DNA from: Rubrivivax sp.
GTDB taxonomy: Bacteria; Pseudomonadota; Gammaproteobacteria; Burkholderiales; Burkholderiaceae_C
Direction of reading: 5' to 3'
DNA length: 64,000 nucleotides
Assembly: GCA_019635315.1 (NCBI GenBank)
Contig: JAHBZT010000001.1
Coordinates: 124,001 to 188,000 of the forward strand
This document shows, piece after piece, positions 30,546 to 39,257 of the stretch; positions within the stretch are counted from its first letter, which is position 1, and the number at the start of each line of letters is the position of its first letter. The notes below the pieces were generated by a model. It worked only from the letters and a program-made list of their open reading frames with translations, did not search any database and was not told the DNA's origin. The position numbers and the translations under genes were made by a program.

Positions 30546-30687
30546 GGCTCGCTCCTGGTCGGTGGCGGCGCGCTCCGGCGGGGCCGGCGCGGCCGCGGTG
30601 GATGGGGTGCAGGCAGTGTCCGCCGCGTGCCGCGCGCGGCCCATCGGGCGCCGCGCCGTCGTGCTGTAGTCGCGCCGCGCCGGCGCC

Positions 30688-30705
30688 TGTCGGACTGGGA
30701 CTACA
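30688..30705. promoter_or_regulatory. 8-2-8 palindrome, site a (DUF1328 operon)
   Basis: TGTCGGAC-TG-GGACTACA. It is one of three sites of the same design in this island. It lies 143 bases before the DUF1328 start and downstream of the kinase gene stop. A further half-site-like TGTAGTCG starts at 30664, 24 bases away. Proposed to bind a NarL-type regulator; inferred. Confidence 0.6.
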
Positions 30706-30744
30706 AGGACGGCCGCGCCGGCCGGCGCGACCGCGACGGTGCCT

Positions 30745-32184
30745 TCAGCCGACGCTGCCGGGCCTGCCGTCCGGGGCGGCGGCGCCGGGTGCGGCGGCCT
30801 CGGCCGCAGGCGCCGGCGGCGAGAGCGGCAGCCAGGCACGCAGCCGCGTGCCGCGCCCGGGCGCGCTGTCGATCTGCAGCCGCCCGCCCAGGGCCTGCAG
30901 GCGGTGGCGCATGCCCAGCAGGCCGTGGCGGCTGCCGTGCATCGCGCCGGGCGCGAAGCCGGCGCCGTCGTCGACCACCTCGACGGCCACGCCCGCCAGC
31001 GCCGGGTCGTGCGGCGCCGGCGCCGCGTGCAGCACGACGCCGACGCTGCGCGCGCGGGCATGCTTGGCGATGTTGGTCAGCGATTCCTGCACCATGCGGT
31101 AGACGGTGATCGCGAGCCGCTCGTCCAGCGCCAGGTCCTGCAGGTCGGTGCGCAGTGCGAGCTCGCTGCGGCGCGCGAAGTCGCGCGTCAGGATCTCCAG
31201 CGCGGCACGCAGGCCCAGGTTGGTCAGCGCCGAGGGGCGCAGGTCCTCGATGATGCGGCGCTTGAGCTCGATGCCGCGGTTGATCGTCTCGTTGAGGTGC
31301 GCCAGCCGCGCCTCGGACTCCGGCACCGGCCCGCCAAGGCTGCGCTTCAGGCGCGCGGCGTCCAGCTTGGCCGCAGTGAGCAGCGCGCCCAGTTCGTCGT
31401 GCAGCTCGCGCGCCAGGCGCGCCCGCTCGTCCTCGCGCGCGGTCTGCAGGTGCTGCGCCAGTTCGCTCAGCTCGGCGGTGCGGCGCTCGACCTGGCGCTC
31501 GAGGTGGTCGCGCTCGGCCTGCAGCTCGTCGGCATGGCGGCGCTGCGCGGCGTCGAAGGCCAGCGACTGACGCAGGAACAGGAACAGCGCCAGCACCGAC
31601 AGCGCGGCCATCGCATTCAGCCCGTGGCGGCTGATGCGCAGCGTGTCGGCGACGCGGTCGCGCCCGGCGCCGACGCGCGCCGTCTCGAGCGCGATCAGGC
31701 GCTCGGTGGCCGAGCGCAGCGCGTCCATCTTCTCCTTGCCCAGGTTGGTGTTCAGCAGCTCCTGCCAGGCGTCGTGGCGCTGCTCGCGGTACAGCGCCAG
31801 CGCGGTCTCCATCTCGGAGAGCTTGAATTCCGCGGCGTCGGCGATCTCGTCGACCAGCGGCGTCGCCTCGGCGTCGCCGGCATACTGCTCGCGCAGCCGC
31901 TGCACCAGCGCGCGCACGCCGGCGCTGGACGCGACGTAGGGGTCCAGGTACTCGTCGCGGCCGGTCAGCAGGTAGCCGCGCTGGCCGCCCTCGGCGTCGG
32001 CGATGCGGCGGCCGAGCAGCAGCACGTCGCGCCGCACCTCGACGCGCGCGTCCAGCGCGGCCAGCGAGGCGCCGGCGCTGCGGTAGGCGGTCTCGTTGAT
32101 CGCCAGCACGACCAGCGCGCCGGCCAGCGCCAGCGGCAGCGTCCAGCGGCTGCGCCGCACGCGGTCGGCGATTCTCATCGGCAT
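30745..32184 (-). CDS. NarL-type sensor histidine kinase with CHASE3-like sensor
   Basis: 479 residues. One membrane helix at about 16-33 and another at about 193-211 enclose a helical extracytoplasmic domain of CHASE3 type ([20 protein letters not shown], with [12 protein letters not shown]). A coiled coil leads to a HisKA_3 domain with the phosphoacceptor His in [17 protein letters not shown]. The HATPase domain has [14 protein letters not shown] (N box) and VVDDGAGF plus HGLLGMRHR (G boxes). It should phosphorylate a NarL/LuxR-type regulator; the gene for one starts 48 bases away in the opposite direction. The C-terminal 25 residues are Pro/Ala-rich. Confidence 0.93.
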   Translation of the reverse strand: MPMRIADRVRRSRWTLPLALAGALVVLAINETAYRSAGASLAALDARVEVRRDVLLLGRRIADAEGGQRGYLLTGRDEYLDPYVASSAGVRALVQRLREQYAGDAEATPLVDEIADAAEFKLSEMETALALYREQRHDAWQELLNTNLGKEKMDALRSATERLIALETARVGAGRDRVADTLRISRHGLNAMAALSVLALFLFLRQSLAFDAAQRRHADELQAERDHLERQVERRTAELSELAQHLQTAREDERARLARELHDELGALLTAAKLDAARLKRSLGGPVPESEARLAHLNETINRGIELKRRIIEDLRPSALTNLGLRAALEILTRDFARRSELALRTDLQDLALDERLAITVYRMVQESLTNIAKHARARSVGVVLHAAPAPHDPALAGVAVEVVDDGAGFAPGAMHGSRHGLLGMRHRLQALGGRLQIDSAPGRGTRLRAWLPLSPPAPAAEAAAPGAAAPDGRPGSVG

Positions 32185-32231
32185 GGCCAGACCCTACACT
32201 GCGGCGCCATGACGTGCACGAGGCCCCCGGG

Positions 32232-32861
32232 ATGATCCGCATCGCGATCGCCGACGACCATGCCGTCGTGCGCGCCGGCCTGCGCCAGTTCCTGTCCGAG
32301 CACGAGGACCTGCAGGTGGTCGCCGACTGCGCCGACGGCCGCGCGCTGATGGACGTGGTGCGCGCCGAGGGCGCCGATGTGGTGCTGCTGGACATCGCGA
32401 TGCCCGGCCAGAGCGGGGTCGACCTGCTGCTGGCGATCAAGGCGCGCGCGCCGGCGCTGCCGGTGCTGATGCTCAGCAGCTACCCCGAGGAGCACTACGC
32501 GACGACGCTGCTGCGCCAGGGCGCGGCCGGCTACCTGGGCAAGGACACCGACCCCGACGAGATCGTGCGCGCGATCCGGCTGGTCGCCGGCGGCCGCCGC
32601 TACATCACGCCGGCGGTGGCCGAGCAGCTGGCCGCCGGGCTGGGTGCCGACGACCGGCCGCCGCACGAGAAGCTGTCCGAGCGCGAGCTGCAGGTCTTCC
32701 TGCACCTGGCGCGCGGCGAGACGGTGGGCCAGCTCGCCGAGAGCCTGGCGCTGAGCGTGAAGACGGTGTCGACCTACCGCAGCCGCGTGCTCGAGAAGAT
32801 GGGCCTGGCGTCCAACAGCGAACTGACCTACTACGCGCTGAAGCACGGGCTGCTGCAGTAG
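32232..32861 (+). CDS. NarL/LuxR-family response regulator
   Basis: 209 residues. The receiver domain carries the acidic pair in IADDH, phospho-acceptor Asp54 (VVLLDIAMPG) and Lys in GYLGKD. The C-terminal LuxR-type helix-turn-helix is LSERELQVFLHLARGETVGQ..LALSVKTVSTYRSRVLEKM. It diverges from the kinase gene, so the pair is very likely cognate. Dimers of this class bind inverted repeats with short spacers, which fits the three 8-2-8 palindromes nearby. Start at 32232 (MIRIAIADD) is chosen over a GTG at 32214. Confidence 0.93.
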   Translation: MIRIAIADDHAVVRAGLRQFLSEHEDLQVVADCADGRALMDVVRAEGADVVLLDIAMPGQSGVDLLLAIKARAPALPVLMLSSYPEEHYATTLLRQGAAGYLGKDTDPDEIVRAIRLVAGGRRYITPAVAEQLAAGLGADDRPPHEKLSERELQVFLHLARGETVGQLAESLALSVKTVSTYRSRVLEKMGLASNSELTYYALKHGLLQ

Positions 32862-32895
32862 CGGGGGCCGTAACAGGCGTCCTGCGCGCGCCGGG

Positions 32896-33333
32896 TCAGC
32901 CGAGCGCGCCCGGCACCGTCGGCGGCGCCCCGGTCGCCACGCGCTGGCAGTAGGCGATCAGCTCGTCGACCTCGTTGGACTTGTCGAAGACGCGGTCGGC
33001 GCCCAGCGCCAGGCAGGCCTCGCGCATGTCGCGCGTGGCGTAGTTGCTCAGCACCACGCGGCGCGCGGCCAGGCCGCGGGCGGCCTTCAGCACGCCCAGG
33101 CCGGAGCCCTCGCGCAGGAAGATGTCGACGATCATCAGTTCGCAGTCGTCGCCGTGCTCGTCCAGCCAGCGCCGCGCCGCGGCCTCGCCGTCGGCCCAGC
33201 CGACGACCTGCACCGGCGCCAGCTCCTCCAGCGCCGCGACCAGGCTCTCGCGGATCAGCGCGCTGTCCTCGACGAGGAAGGTGCGCAGCGCGGGCGCGCC
33301 ATCGGCCAGGGCAGCGGTACGGGGGATGGGCAT
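32896..33333 (-). CDS. Stand-alone response regulator receiver
   Basis: 145 residues, one receiver domain and no output domain. The acidic pocket is in FLVEDS, the phospho-acceptor is Asp70 (LMIVDIFLREGSG), the Thr/Ser position falls in VVLSNYA and Lys in VFDKS. Single-domain regulators act by protein contact or as phosphate sinks. The start MPIPRT at 33333 is chosen, though an in-frame ATG at 33438 is possible. An 8-2-8 palindrome sits 105 bases upstream of 33333. It converges with the NarL-type regulator gene. Confidence 0.88.
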   Translation of the reverse strand: MPIPRTAALADGAPALRTFLVEDSALIRESLVAALEELAPVQVVGWADGEAAARRWLDEHGDDCELMIVDIFLREGSGLGVLKAARGLAARRVVLSNYATRDMREACLALGADRVFDKSNEVDELIAYCQRVATGAPPTVPGALG

Positions 33334-33437
33334 GGCGGGAGCGGTCGCGGCGACGCCGGCCGGCAGCGGCGGCAGGCACCACGGCGCAGTGTGCCGTGGC
33401 GCCGGCGCGCCGGCTGTGGGTCGAGGCCGCGGCGACA

Positions 33438-33455
33438 TGTAGGACCCGTCCTACA
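33438..33455. promoter_or_regulatory. 8-2-8 palindrome, site b (receiver gene)
   Basis: TGTAGGAC-CC-GTCCTACA, perfect arms of eight. It lies 105 bases upstream of the receiver start at 33333 and overlaps the stop codon of the small membrane protein gene. It could also act as a weak terminator for that gene, but the match to sites a and c argues for a protein-binding site. Confidence 0.65.
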
Positions 33456-33591
33456 CCAGGGCCGCCAGCGGCACCGCCGCCGTCGCCGCGGCCAGCGCCG
33501 CGGCATCGGCCAGCAGCGCTGCCGCGCCCAGGGCCAGCAGGCTGGCCAGCGGCCAGGCCCAGGCCCGCAGCGAGCGTGCGCGGGGCTTCAT
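33451..33591 (-). CDS. Very small Ala/Leu-rich membrane protein
   Basis: 46 residues: a basic start MKPRARSLRAWAW followed by two hydrophobic Ala/Leu segments. Its ATG shares one base with the stop of the upstream BON lipoprotein gene (TGATG), so translation would be coupled. It is too simple in composition to assign, and the coding case rests on the overlap and the membrane-like pattern. Confidence 0.45.
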   Translation of the reverse strand: MKPRARSLRAWAWPLASLLALGAAALLADAAALAAATAAVPLAALV

Positions 33592-33905
33592 CAGCCGCTC
33601 ACCATGATGTCGTTGCGCACCGCGGCGACGCCGGGCACGCCCTTGGCGATGCGCTCGGCGGCGGCACGTTCCTCGGCACTCTTGGCGAAGCCCGAGAGCT
33701 GCACGACGCCCTTCATCGTCTCGACGCTGATGGCCATCGCGCTGACCTGCGGGTCCTCGGCGAAGCGCGCCTTGACGCGCGTGGTCAGCGTCGTGTCGTC
33801 GATGTAGGAGCCGACGGTCTGCTGGTCGCGCGCGACGGTGCAGGCCGGCAGCACGGCCACCGCCAGCGCGGCGGCCAGCAGCGTGGTGGCGAGCGAGGTC
33901 TTCAT
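33591..33905 (-). CDS. BON-domain lipoprotein
   Basis: 104 residues. A signal with lipobox LPAC (Cys21-22) is followed by one BON domain (TTRVKARFAEDPQVSAMAISVETMKG split, then VVQLSGFAKSAEERAAAERIAKGV). BON domains bind phospholipid at membranes, and such proteins are often induced by osmotic or oxidative stress. The start MKTSLA at 33905 has AAGGAG about 8 bases ahead. It lies downstream of a second BON lipoprotein gene and may be in the same transcript. Confidence 0.9.
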   Translation of the reverse strand: MKTSLATTLLAAALAVAVLPACTVARDQQTVGSYIDDTTLTTRVKARFAEDPQVSAMAISVETMKGVVQLSGFAKSAEERAAAERIAKGVPGVAAVRNDIMVSG

Positions 33906-33944
33906 GGCGGGTTCTCCTTGCATTCAGGGGGTGGCGGCGGGCCG

Positions 33945-34048
33945 GGCACCGCCCGGCCCTGGGGGCGGTCTCGAGGTGAACCGGCTTCGCCAGGCACCTC
34001 GAACCCCCGCGGGGGGCGGGCGGGGCGCAGCCCGGCCCTGGGGGCTGG
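33945..34048. repeat. GC-rich hairpin-forming spacer between BON genes
   Basis: The spacer contains nested inverted G/C runs (GGGCACCGCCCGGCCC, then CCCCCGCGGGGGG) and a segment GAGGTGAACCGGCTTCGCC that resembles the one at 57556-57575. It is probably a member of the genome's family of GC hairpin repeats and may weaken read-through between the two lipoprotein genes. Confidence 0.45.
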
Positions 34049-34501
34049 TCAGCTGCGCGGCTCGACGGTCAGGCGGTTGTCGACCGCGACCACGCCGTCG
34101 ATCTGCGCGGCCAGGCGGGTGGCGCGCTCGCGCGACTCGGCATCGGGCGCGCTGCCCTTCAGCGCGACGCGGCCGTCCACGGTGTCGACGTCGATGCGCA
34201 TCGCGCTGAGCTTGTCGTCGCTGGCCAGCTTGGCGTTGACCTCGGCGGTGATGGCGACGTCGCGCGTGCGCTCGGCGGCGGTGTCGACCGCCTCGCGCAC
34301 GGCCTGGCCGGCTTCGCTGCCGGCCTGCGCGACGCCGTCCTTGATCTCCTCGGCCTTGCGCTCGGCGGCGGCGATGCCCTGGTCGATGCGCTGGCCGACG
34401 GTCGGCTCCGGCGGCGGCGGCTCGGGCTTGTCGCAGGCGGCCAGGGCCAGGGCGGCGACGGCGGCGGCGACGGCGGCGAGGGTGCGGGGGCTGCGTTGCA
34501 T
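34049..34501 (-). CDS. BON-domain lipoprotein with long linker
   Basis: 150 residues. Signal and lipobox (LALAAC) are followed by a Pro/Glu linker, an amphipathic helical stretch ([20 protein letters not shown]) and a BON domain ([20 protein letters not shown], then [13 protein letters not shown]). It is probably a periplasm-facing membrane lipoprotein of the stress type. AAGGAG lies 6 bases before the ATG. It diverges from dps, and palindrome site c stands between them. Confidence 0.9.
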   Translation of the reverse strand: MQRSPRTLAAVAAAVAALALAACDKPEPPPPEPTVGQRIDQGIAAAERKAEEIKDGVAQAGSEAGQAVREAVDTAAERTRDVAITAEVNAKLASDDKLSAMRIDVDTVDGRVALKGSAPDAESRERATRLAAQIDGVVAVDNRLTVEPRS

Positions 34502-34620
34502 GGGGATCTCCTTCTGGCGGTCAACAGGGGTGGGGACTCGTCGGAACGGCCTCTCGGGGCCGGTGCGGCAACGATAGGCAGCCCCTGCGCCGCGGCCCAT
34601 CGTCCGGCACCGCGCCGGCG

Positions 34621-34638
34621 TGTCGGACGTGGCCTACA
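34621..34638. promoter_or_regulatory. 8-2-8 palindrome, site c (BON / dps divergent promoter)
   Basis: TGTCGGAC-GT-GGCCTACA. It lies 120 bases before the BON gene start and 137 bases before the dps start, on opposite strands. A further half-site-like GTCGGACA follows at 34645. It could serve both promoters. Confidence 0.6.
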
Positions 34639-34774
34639 GGCGGCGTCGGACAGCGGCGCGTGGCCGCTGCCACGGCGGGCACGGCGCCGGGGCGGCGGCA
34701 GCGCGCTGCTATGCTCGACGCGACCCGCAGTGCCGTCGGCACGACGGCCGAACCGCATCACAGGAGCACCCCGC

Positions 34775-35284
34775 ATGGCCAAGAAGTCGAGCGCCGGCGC
34801 CACGAAGGCGCCCAGCATCAACATCGGCATCAGCGACAAGGACCGCGCCGCGATCGCCGGCGGGCTGTCGCGCCTGCTCGCCGACACCTACACGCTGTAC
34901 CTGACGACGCACAACTTCCACTGGAACGTCACCGGTCCGATGTTCAACACGCTGCATGCGATGTTCATGGAGCAGTACACCGAGCTGTGGAATGCGGTGG
35001 ACCCGGTCGCCGAGCGCATCCGCAGCCTGGGCCATCCGGCGCCCGGCAGCTACGCCGCCTACGGCGCGCTGGCGTCGATCCCCGACGCGCCGGCCACGCC
35101 GCCGGCCGCGCTGGAGATGGTGCGCATCCTGAAGGAAGGCCACGAGGCCGTCGCGCGCACCGCGCGCAGCGTCTTCCCACTCGCCGATAAGGCCGGCGAC
35201 GAGCCGACCGCCGACCTGCTGACGCAGCGCCTGACGGTGCACGAGCAGACGGCGTGGATGCTGCGCTCGCTGCTCGAGAGCTGA
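34775..35284 (+). CDS. dps: Dps-family DNA-binding / iron-storage protein
   Basis: 169 residues, four-helix ferritin-like fold. The ferroxidase ligands are visible: His in [13 protein letters not shown], His and Asp/Glu in [18 protein letters not shown]. Dps forms a 12-mer shell that oxidises Fe(II) with peroxide and protects DNA. The basic N-terminus [12 protein letters not shown] may bind DNA. GGAG lies 9 bases ahead of the ATG. Confidence 0.95.
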   Translation: MAKKSSAGATKAPSINIGISDKDRAAIAGGLSRLLADTYTLYLTTHNFHWNVTGPMFNTLHAMFMEQYTELWNAVDPVAERIRSLGHPAPGSYAAYGALASIPDAPATPPAALEMVRILKEGHEAVARTARSVFPLADKAGDEPTADLLTQRLTVHEQTAWMLRSLLES

Positions 35285-35408
35285 GCACGCGCGGCCGCGA
35301 CCGCCGAGCAGGGCGCCGCCTCCAGACATCGCGGACCTTGCGCGGGCGCAAGCCGGCGCATCGACCGGGGCCCGCGCGGCGCCGAAAGTCCGGCAGCAGG
35401 GTGCCTGG

Positions 35409-35426
35409 TGTGCTACTTTGACGACA
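35409..35426. promoter_or_regulatory. PpsR-type box TGT-N12-ACA at the ppsR start
   Basis: TGT at 35409-35411, twelve bases, ACA at 35424-35426, whose last A is the first base of the ppsR ATG. PpsR/CrtJ repressors of purple bacteria recognise exactly TGT-N12-ACA. In DNA this rich in GC such a match is rare by chance. Autorepression by blocking initiation is inferred. Confidence 0.6.
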
Positions 35427-36883
35427 TGAGTTCGCCAACCGAACGCGACGAAAGCGCCGACAGCGGCTCGACACGCCGCGCGCACGGCGGCGGCGACGAC
35501 AGCGCGCTGGCCGCGCTGGCGCCCGAGGTGGCGTCGGCCGTCGTGCGCGTGGCCGGCGACATCGCGCTCGTCGTCGGCGAGGACGGCGTCATCCGCAGCG
35601 TCGCCGAATCCGGCCTGCCGCTGCAGGGGGCCGGCCAGGACTGGGTCGGCCGCGCCTGGACCGACGTCGTCGACGCCGGCACGCGGCGCAAGGTGGAACT
35701 GCTGCTGCAGGAGGCGCGGCAGCAGGGCTGGTCGCGCCGGCGAGAATTCAGCCATCCCGGCGCCGGCGGCGGCGAGATCCCGTTGTCCTGGGCCGCCGTG
35801 CGGCTGGGCGCGCACGGGCCGCTGCTGGCGGTCGGGCGCGACCTGCGCGCCGTCGGCGCGATCCAGCAGCGCTTCCTGGACGCCCAGCAGGAACTGGAGC
35901 GCGACTACTGGCAACGCCGCCAGTCCGAGAGCCACTACCGGCTGATGTTCCAGGTCGCCCACGACGCCGTGCTGGTGCTGGACGCGGCCAGCGGCGAGGT
36001 GCTCGACGCCAACCCGGCGGCCGGCGCGCTGTTCGACAACCCGCAGGCGGGCTGGCAGGGCGCGGCGCTGCGCGGCTTCGTCGACCCCGCCGTGCAACCG
36101 GCCTTCGACGAACTGCTGGCCGGCGCCCGCAGCAGCGGCCGCGCCGCCGAGGTGCGGCTGCGCGTGGCCGCGTCGGGCGCGCCGGTCGACGTCTCGGCGA
36201 CGCCGTTCCGTGCCGAGGGCCGGCGCTGCCTGCTGCTGCGCGCGCGCCGCGCCGTGGCACCGGCCGGCGACACGCAGTCGGTGCTGGACTTCGTGCGCCA
36301 GACGCCCGACGCCGTCGTCGTCACCGACGCCGGCGGCCGCGTGCTGTGGGCCAACCCGGCCTTCGCCGAGCTGTGCCAGGCGCCCGACGCCGCGCGGCTG
36401 CGCGGCACCGGCATCGCGCAGGCGCTGGGCGACGATGCGCAGCAATGGGCCACGCTGCTGGCGCGCGTGCGCGCGCGCGGCATCGTCGGCCATGCCGCGG
36501 TGCGACTGCGCCTGCTCGGCGCGCCGCCGCTGCAGTGCGAGGTCTCCGCGGCGCTGCTGGCCGAGGGCGACCAGGAGCACATCGGCTTCACGCTGCGCCC
36601 GCAGTCGCGCCGCGGTGCGACGGTCGGCCTGGCCGAGGACCTGTCGCAGGACGTCGGCGCGCTGGTCGCGCGGCTGGGCCAGGCGGCGCTGCCCGACCTG
36701 ATGGCCGAGGCCGCAACGCTGATCGAGAAGCAGCTCATCGGCGCCGCGCTGCAGCGCGTGGGCGGGCGGCTGGACGGCGCCGCCGACCTGCTGCGGCTGT
36801 CGGCCGAGCAGCTGGTGCTGCGCATGCACCGGCTGGGCCTGGCGCCGCCGGACCTCGACGGCCGCAGCCGCGGCGTGCACTGA
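35426..36883 (+). CDS. ppsR: PpsR/CrtJ-type transcriptional regulator (PAS-PAS-PAS-HTH)
   Basis: 485 residues. There are three PAS-like domains (about 35-140, 165-270 with YRLMFQVAHDAVLVLDAASG, 283-395 with VRQTPDAVVVTDAGGRVLWAN), a coiled-coil stretch around 145-165, and a C-terminal Fis-type helix-turn-helix (EKQLIGAALQRVGGRLDGAA, then LRLSAEQLVLRMHRLGL). This is the architecture of PpsR, which represses pigment and photosynthesis genes under oxygen or light in purple bacteria. Unlike Rhodobacter PpsR no Cys lies in the HTH. The bacteriophytochrome gene is next. The start ATG at 35426 is preferred, with GTG 35408 as an alternative. Confidence 0.85.
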   Translation: MSSPTERDESADSGSTRRAHGGGDDSALAALAPEVASAVVRVAGDIALVVGEDGVIRSVAESGLPLQGAGQDWVGRAWTDVVDAGTRRKVELLLQEARQQGWSRRREFSHPGAGGGEIPLSWAAVRLGAHGPLLAVGRDLRAVGAIQQRFLDAQQELERDYWQRRQSESHYRLMFQVAHDAVLVLDAASGEVLDANPAAGALFDNPQAGWQGAALRGFVDPAVQPAFDELLAGARSSGRAAEVRLRVAASGAPVDVSATPFRAEGRRCLLLRARRAVAPAGDTQSVLDFVRQTPDAVVVTDAGGRVLWANPAFAELCQAPDAARLRGTGIAQALGDDAQQWATLLARVRARGIVGHAAVRLRLLGAPPLQCEVSAALLAEGDQEHIGFTLRPQSRRGATVGLAEDLSQDVGALVARLGQAALPDLMAEAATLIEKQLIGAALQRVGGRLDGAADLLRLSAEQLVLRMHRLGLAPPDLDGRSRGVH

Positions 36884-37063
36884 GTAGCCGTGAACGAAGC
36901 CGACACACCCGATCGTGCCGCCACAGCGCGGCCACTCGTCGCTGCAACTGCTCGCCATGGCCCGAGCCACGGCTGCGCGTTGCGCCTGGATCGGCCACGT
37001 TCCGGCAACCCGCCCGGGCGCGCCGGGTTCATCCGCAGCCGCTGAGCGTCCGGGAGCCCTGGC

Positions 37064-39232
37064 GTGGACAGCCCGGCCTTCGGTCAGGCCGACCTCAGCA
37101 ACTGCGAGCGTGAACTGATCCACCTCGCGGGGTCGGTGCAGCCGCATGGCGCGCTGCTGCTGCTGCGCGAAGCCGACCTCGTCGTCCTGCAGGCCAGCAG
37201 CAACTGCGACGCGGTGCTGGGCGTGCCCGCCGCCAGCCTGCTGGAACGGCCGCTGTCGGCCGTGGACGCCGACCTGGCGCGCGAGGTCGCGATGCGCGCC
37301 GGCGCGCTGGCCGCCACGCCGCTGCCGCTGCTGGTGTCGCTGAAGGTGCCAGCGGCGACCGGCCCGGGGCCGCGCCGGCTGGAAGGCGCGCTGCACCGCC
37401 CGCCCGGCGGCGGCCTGGTGCTGGAACTGGAGCAGGTGGACGAGGCCGCCGCGCCGCCGCCGCCGCTGGACGTGCCGCCGCAGCGGCTGCGCGAGCGGCT
37501 GGCGCAGGCCGTGCAGCGTTTCAGCGAGGCCGCCAGCGTGGGCGCGCTGGTCGACGCGATGGCCCAGGTGCTGCGCGACCTGACCGGCTACGACCGCGTG
37601 ATGATCTACCGCTTCGACCCCGACGGGCACGGCAAGATCATCGCCGAGGCGCGCGACCCGCGGCTGGACTCGCTGCTCGGCCACCACTACCCGGCCAGCG
37701 ACATCCCGCAGCGCGCGCGGCAGCTGTATCTGCTCAACCGCGTGCGCGTGCTGGTCGACGTGCACTACGCGCCGGCGCCGCTCGTGCCGGCGCTGCGCCC
37801 GGACAGCGGCGAACCGCTGGACATGTCGCTGTGCCACCTGCGCAGCATGTCGCCGCTGCACCTGCAGTACCTGAAGAACATGGGCGTCACCGGCACGCTG
37901 GTCGCGTCGCTGGTGCGCGACGGGCGGCTGTGGGGCCTGATCGCGGCCCACCACTACAGCCCGCGGCGCATGCGCTTCGCGGTGCGCGCCGCGGTGGACC
38001 TGCTGGCCGAGGTGGCGTCCACGCGCATCGCGGCGATCGAGAACTACGCCCACGCGCAGGTCGCGCTGATGGTGCGGCGGCTGGAGCAGCGGCTGATCGA
38101 GGCCACCTCGGTGGAAGGCGACTGGCGCCAGGCGCTGCTGCGCAACCCGCGCACGCTGCTGCAGCCGCTGGAGGCCAGCGGCGCCGTGCTGTTCCACGGC
38201 GACGAGGTGCTGACCACCGGCGAGGTGCCGTCCACGCCCGAGCTGCGTGCGCTGCTGCGCTGGGTCGACGCGCAGCCCGGCGCCGGCGTCGACGGGCCCT
38301 TCGCCTGCGCCGCGCTGGGCAAGGCCGAGCCCGCGCTGGCCGCGCTGGCCCCCACGGCCTGCGGCGTGCTCGCGGTGCGGCTGTCGACCAGCCGGCCGGA
38401 CTGGCTGATGTGGCTGCGCAAGGAGCAGCTGCAGACCGTCACCTGGGCCGGCGACCCGGCCAAGGCGGTGGACATGAACGACCCGCTGCAGCTGTCGCCG
38501 CGGCGTTCGTTCGAGGCCTGGAGCGAGATCGTGCGCGGCACCGCGCTGCCCTGGTCGCAGGCCGAACGCGTGATGGCCGGCGCCATCGGCTCGGCGCTGG
38601 TGGACATCATCGTGCAGGTGCATGCGGTGCGCATGCTGATCGCCGAGCACCAGCTGGCCGAGATCCGCGCCGCGGTGGCGGCGTCGCTGGAGGCGGTGCT
38701 GGTGGCCGGTGCCGACGGCGCGCTGCTGTTCGCCAACCCGGCCTTCGTCACGCTGTGCGGCGCCGGGGCGGCGCCGGCGCCCGGCACGCCGCTGGCCACG
38801 TTGTTCGAGCAGCCGCAGGAGGTGCAGCGCGTGCTGCAGGCCACGCCGCTGTCCGCCTGGCGTGGCGAGTGGGCCCTGGTGGCCCCCGACGGCAGCGTGC
38901 TGCCGGTGGCGGCGCACCTGGAGCCGGTGTCCGGCCGCGGCGGCCTGCTGCTGGGCTTCATCGTCACGCTGGCCGACCTGCGCGACAGCCGCCGCACCGC
39001 CGCGGCGCGCCGTCACCTGGAGGCCACGCTGCTGGCCGCCGGCGCCGGCGTGCCGGCCGGCGATGCCGTCGTCGGCGCGATCTTCACGAATGCCAGCCTG
39101 GCCGCGATGGACATCGCCGACGGCGCCGGCGGCACCGCGGCCGCGGCACCGCTGCTGCAGGAGCTGGAAACCTCGGCGCAGCGTGCGGCGGCGCTGTACG
39201 CGCAGATCCGCAATTTCGGCGGCGGCGGCTGA
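37064..39232 (+). CDS. bphP: Bacteriophytochrome with PAS output, no kinase domain
   Basis: 722 residues. PAS (about 15-115), GAF (about 140-305) and PHY (about 320-510) form the photosensory core. Cys14 in SNCERELIHLAGSVQPHG is the expected biliverdin attachment site; PASDIP and the His block RSMSPLHLQYLKNMGV contact the chromophore, and PRRSFEAW is the PHY tongue. A further PAS domain follows (about 525-630), then a helical end. No histidine-kinase H, N or G boxes are present. This resembles the Bradyrhizobium / Rhodopseudomonas type that relieves PpsR repression by direct contact. Start is GTG 37064 with GGGAG 8 bases before. A 180-base gap from ppsR holds no other gene. Confidence 0.92.
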   Translation: MDSPAFGQADLSNCERELIHLAGSVQPHGALLLLREADLVVLQASSNCDAVLGVPAASLLERPLSAVDADLAREVAMRAGALAATPLPLLVSLKVPAATGPGPRRLEGALHRPPGGGLVLELEQVDEAAAPPPPLDVPPQRLRERLAQAVQRFSEAASVGALVDAMAQVLRDLTGYDRVMIYRFDPDGHGKIIAEARDPRLDSLLGHHYPASDIPQRARQLYLLNRVRVLVDVHYAPAPLVPALRPDSGEPLDMSLCHLRSMSPLHLQYLKNMGVTGTLVASLVRDGRLWGLIAAHHYSPRRMRFAVRAAVDLLAEVASTRIAAIENYAHAQVALMVRRLEQRLIEATSVEGDWRQALLRNPRTLLQPLEASGAVLFHGDEVLTTGEVPSTPELRALLRWVDAQPGAGVDGPFACAALGKAEPALAALAPTACGVLAVRLSTSRPDWLMWLRKEQLQTVTWAGDPAKAVDMNDPLQLSPRRSFEAWSEIVRGTALPWSQAERVMAGAIGSALVDIIVQVHAVRMLIAEHQLAEIRAAVAASLEAVLVAGADGALLFANPAFVTLCGAGAAPAPGTPLATLFEQPQEVQRVLQATPLSAWRGEWALVAPDGSVLPVAAHLEPVSGRGGLLLGFIVTLADLRDSRRTAAARRHLEATLLAAGAGVPAGDAVVGAIFTNASLAAMDIADGAGGTAAAAPLLQELETSAQRAAALYAQIRNFGGGG

Positions 39233-39257
39233 GCGCCGGCCGCGGTGCCGCGGCCGG

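Noticed and set aside
32185-32231. 8-2-8 palindrome between the kinase and NarL-type regulator genes
   Set aside because: ACCCTACA resembles a right half-site, but the left arm at 2-base spacing fits poorly, so autoregulation could not be supported.
37064-39232. Annotation of the phytochrome as a sensor histidine kinase
   Set aside because: No HisKA or HATPase boxes are present after the PHY domain; the C-terminus is a PAS domain and helices.
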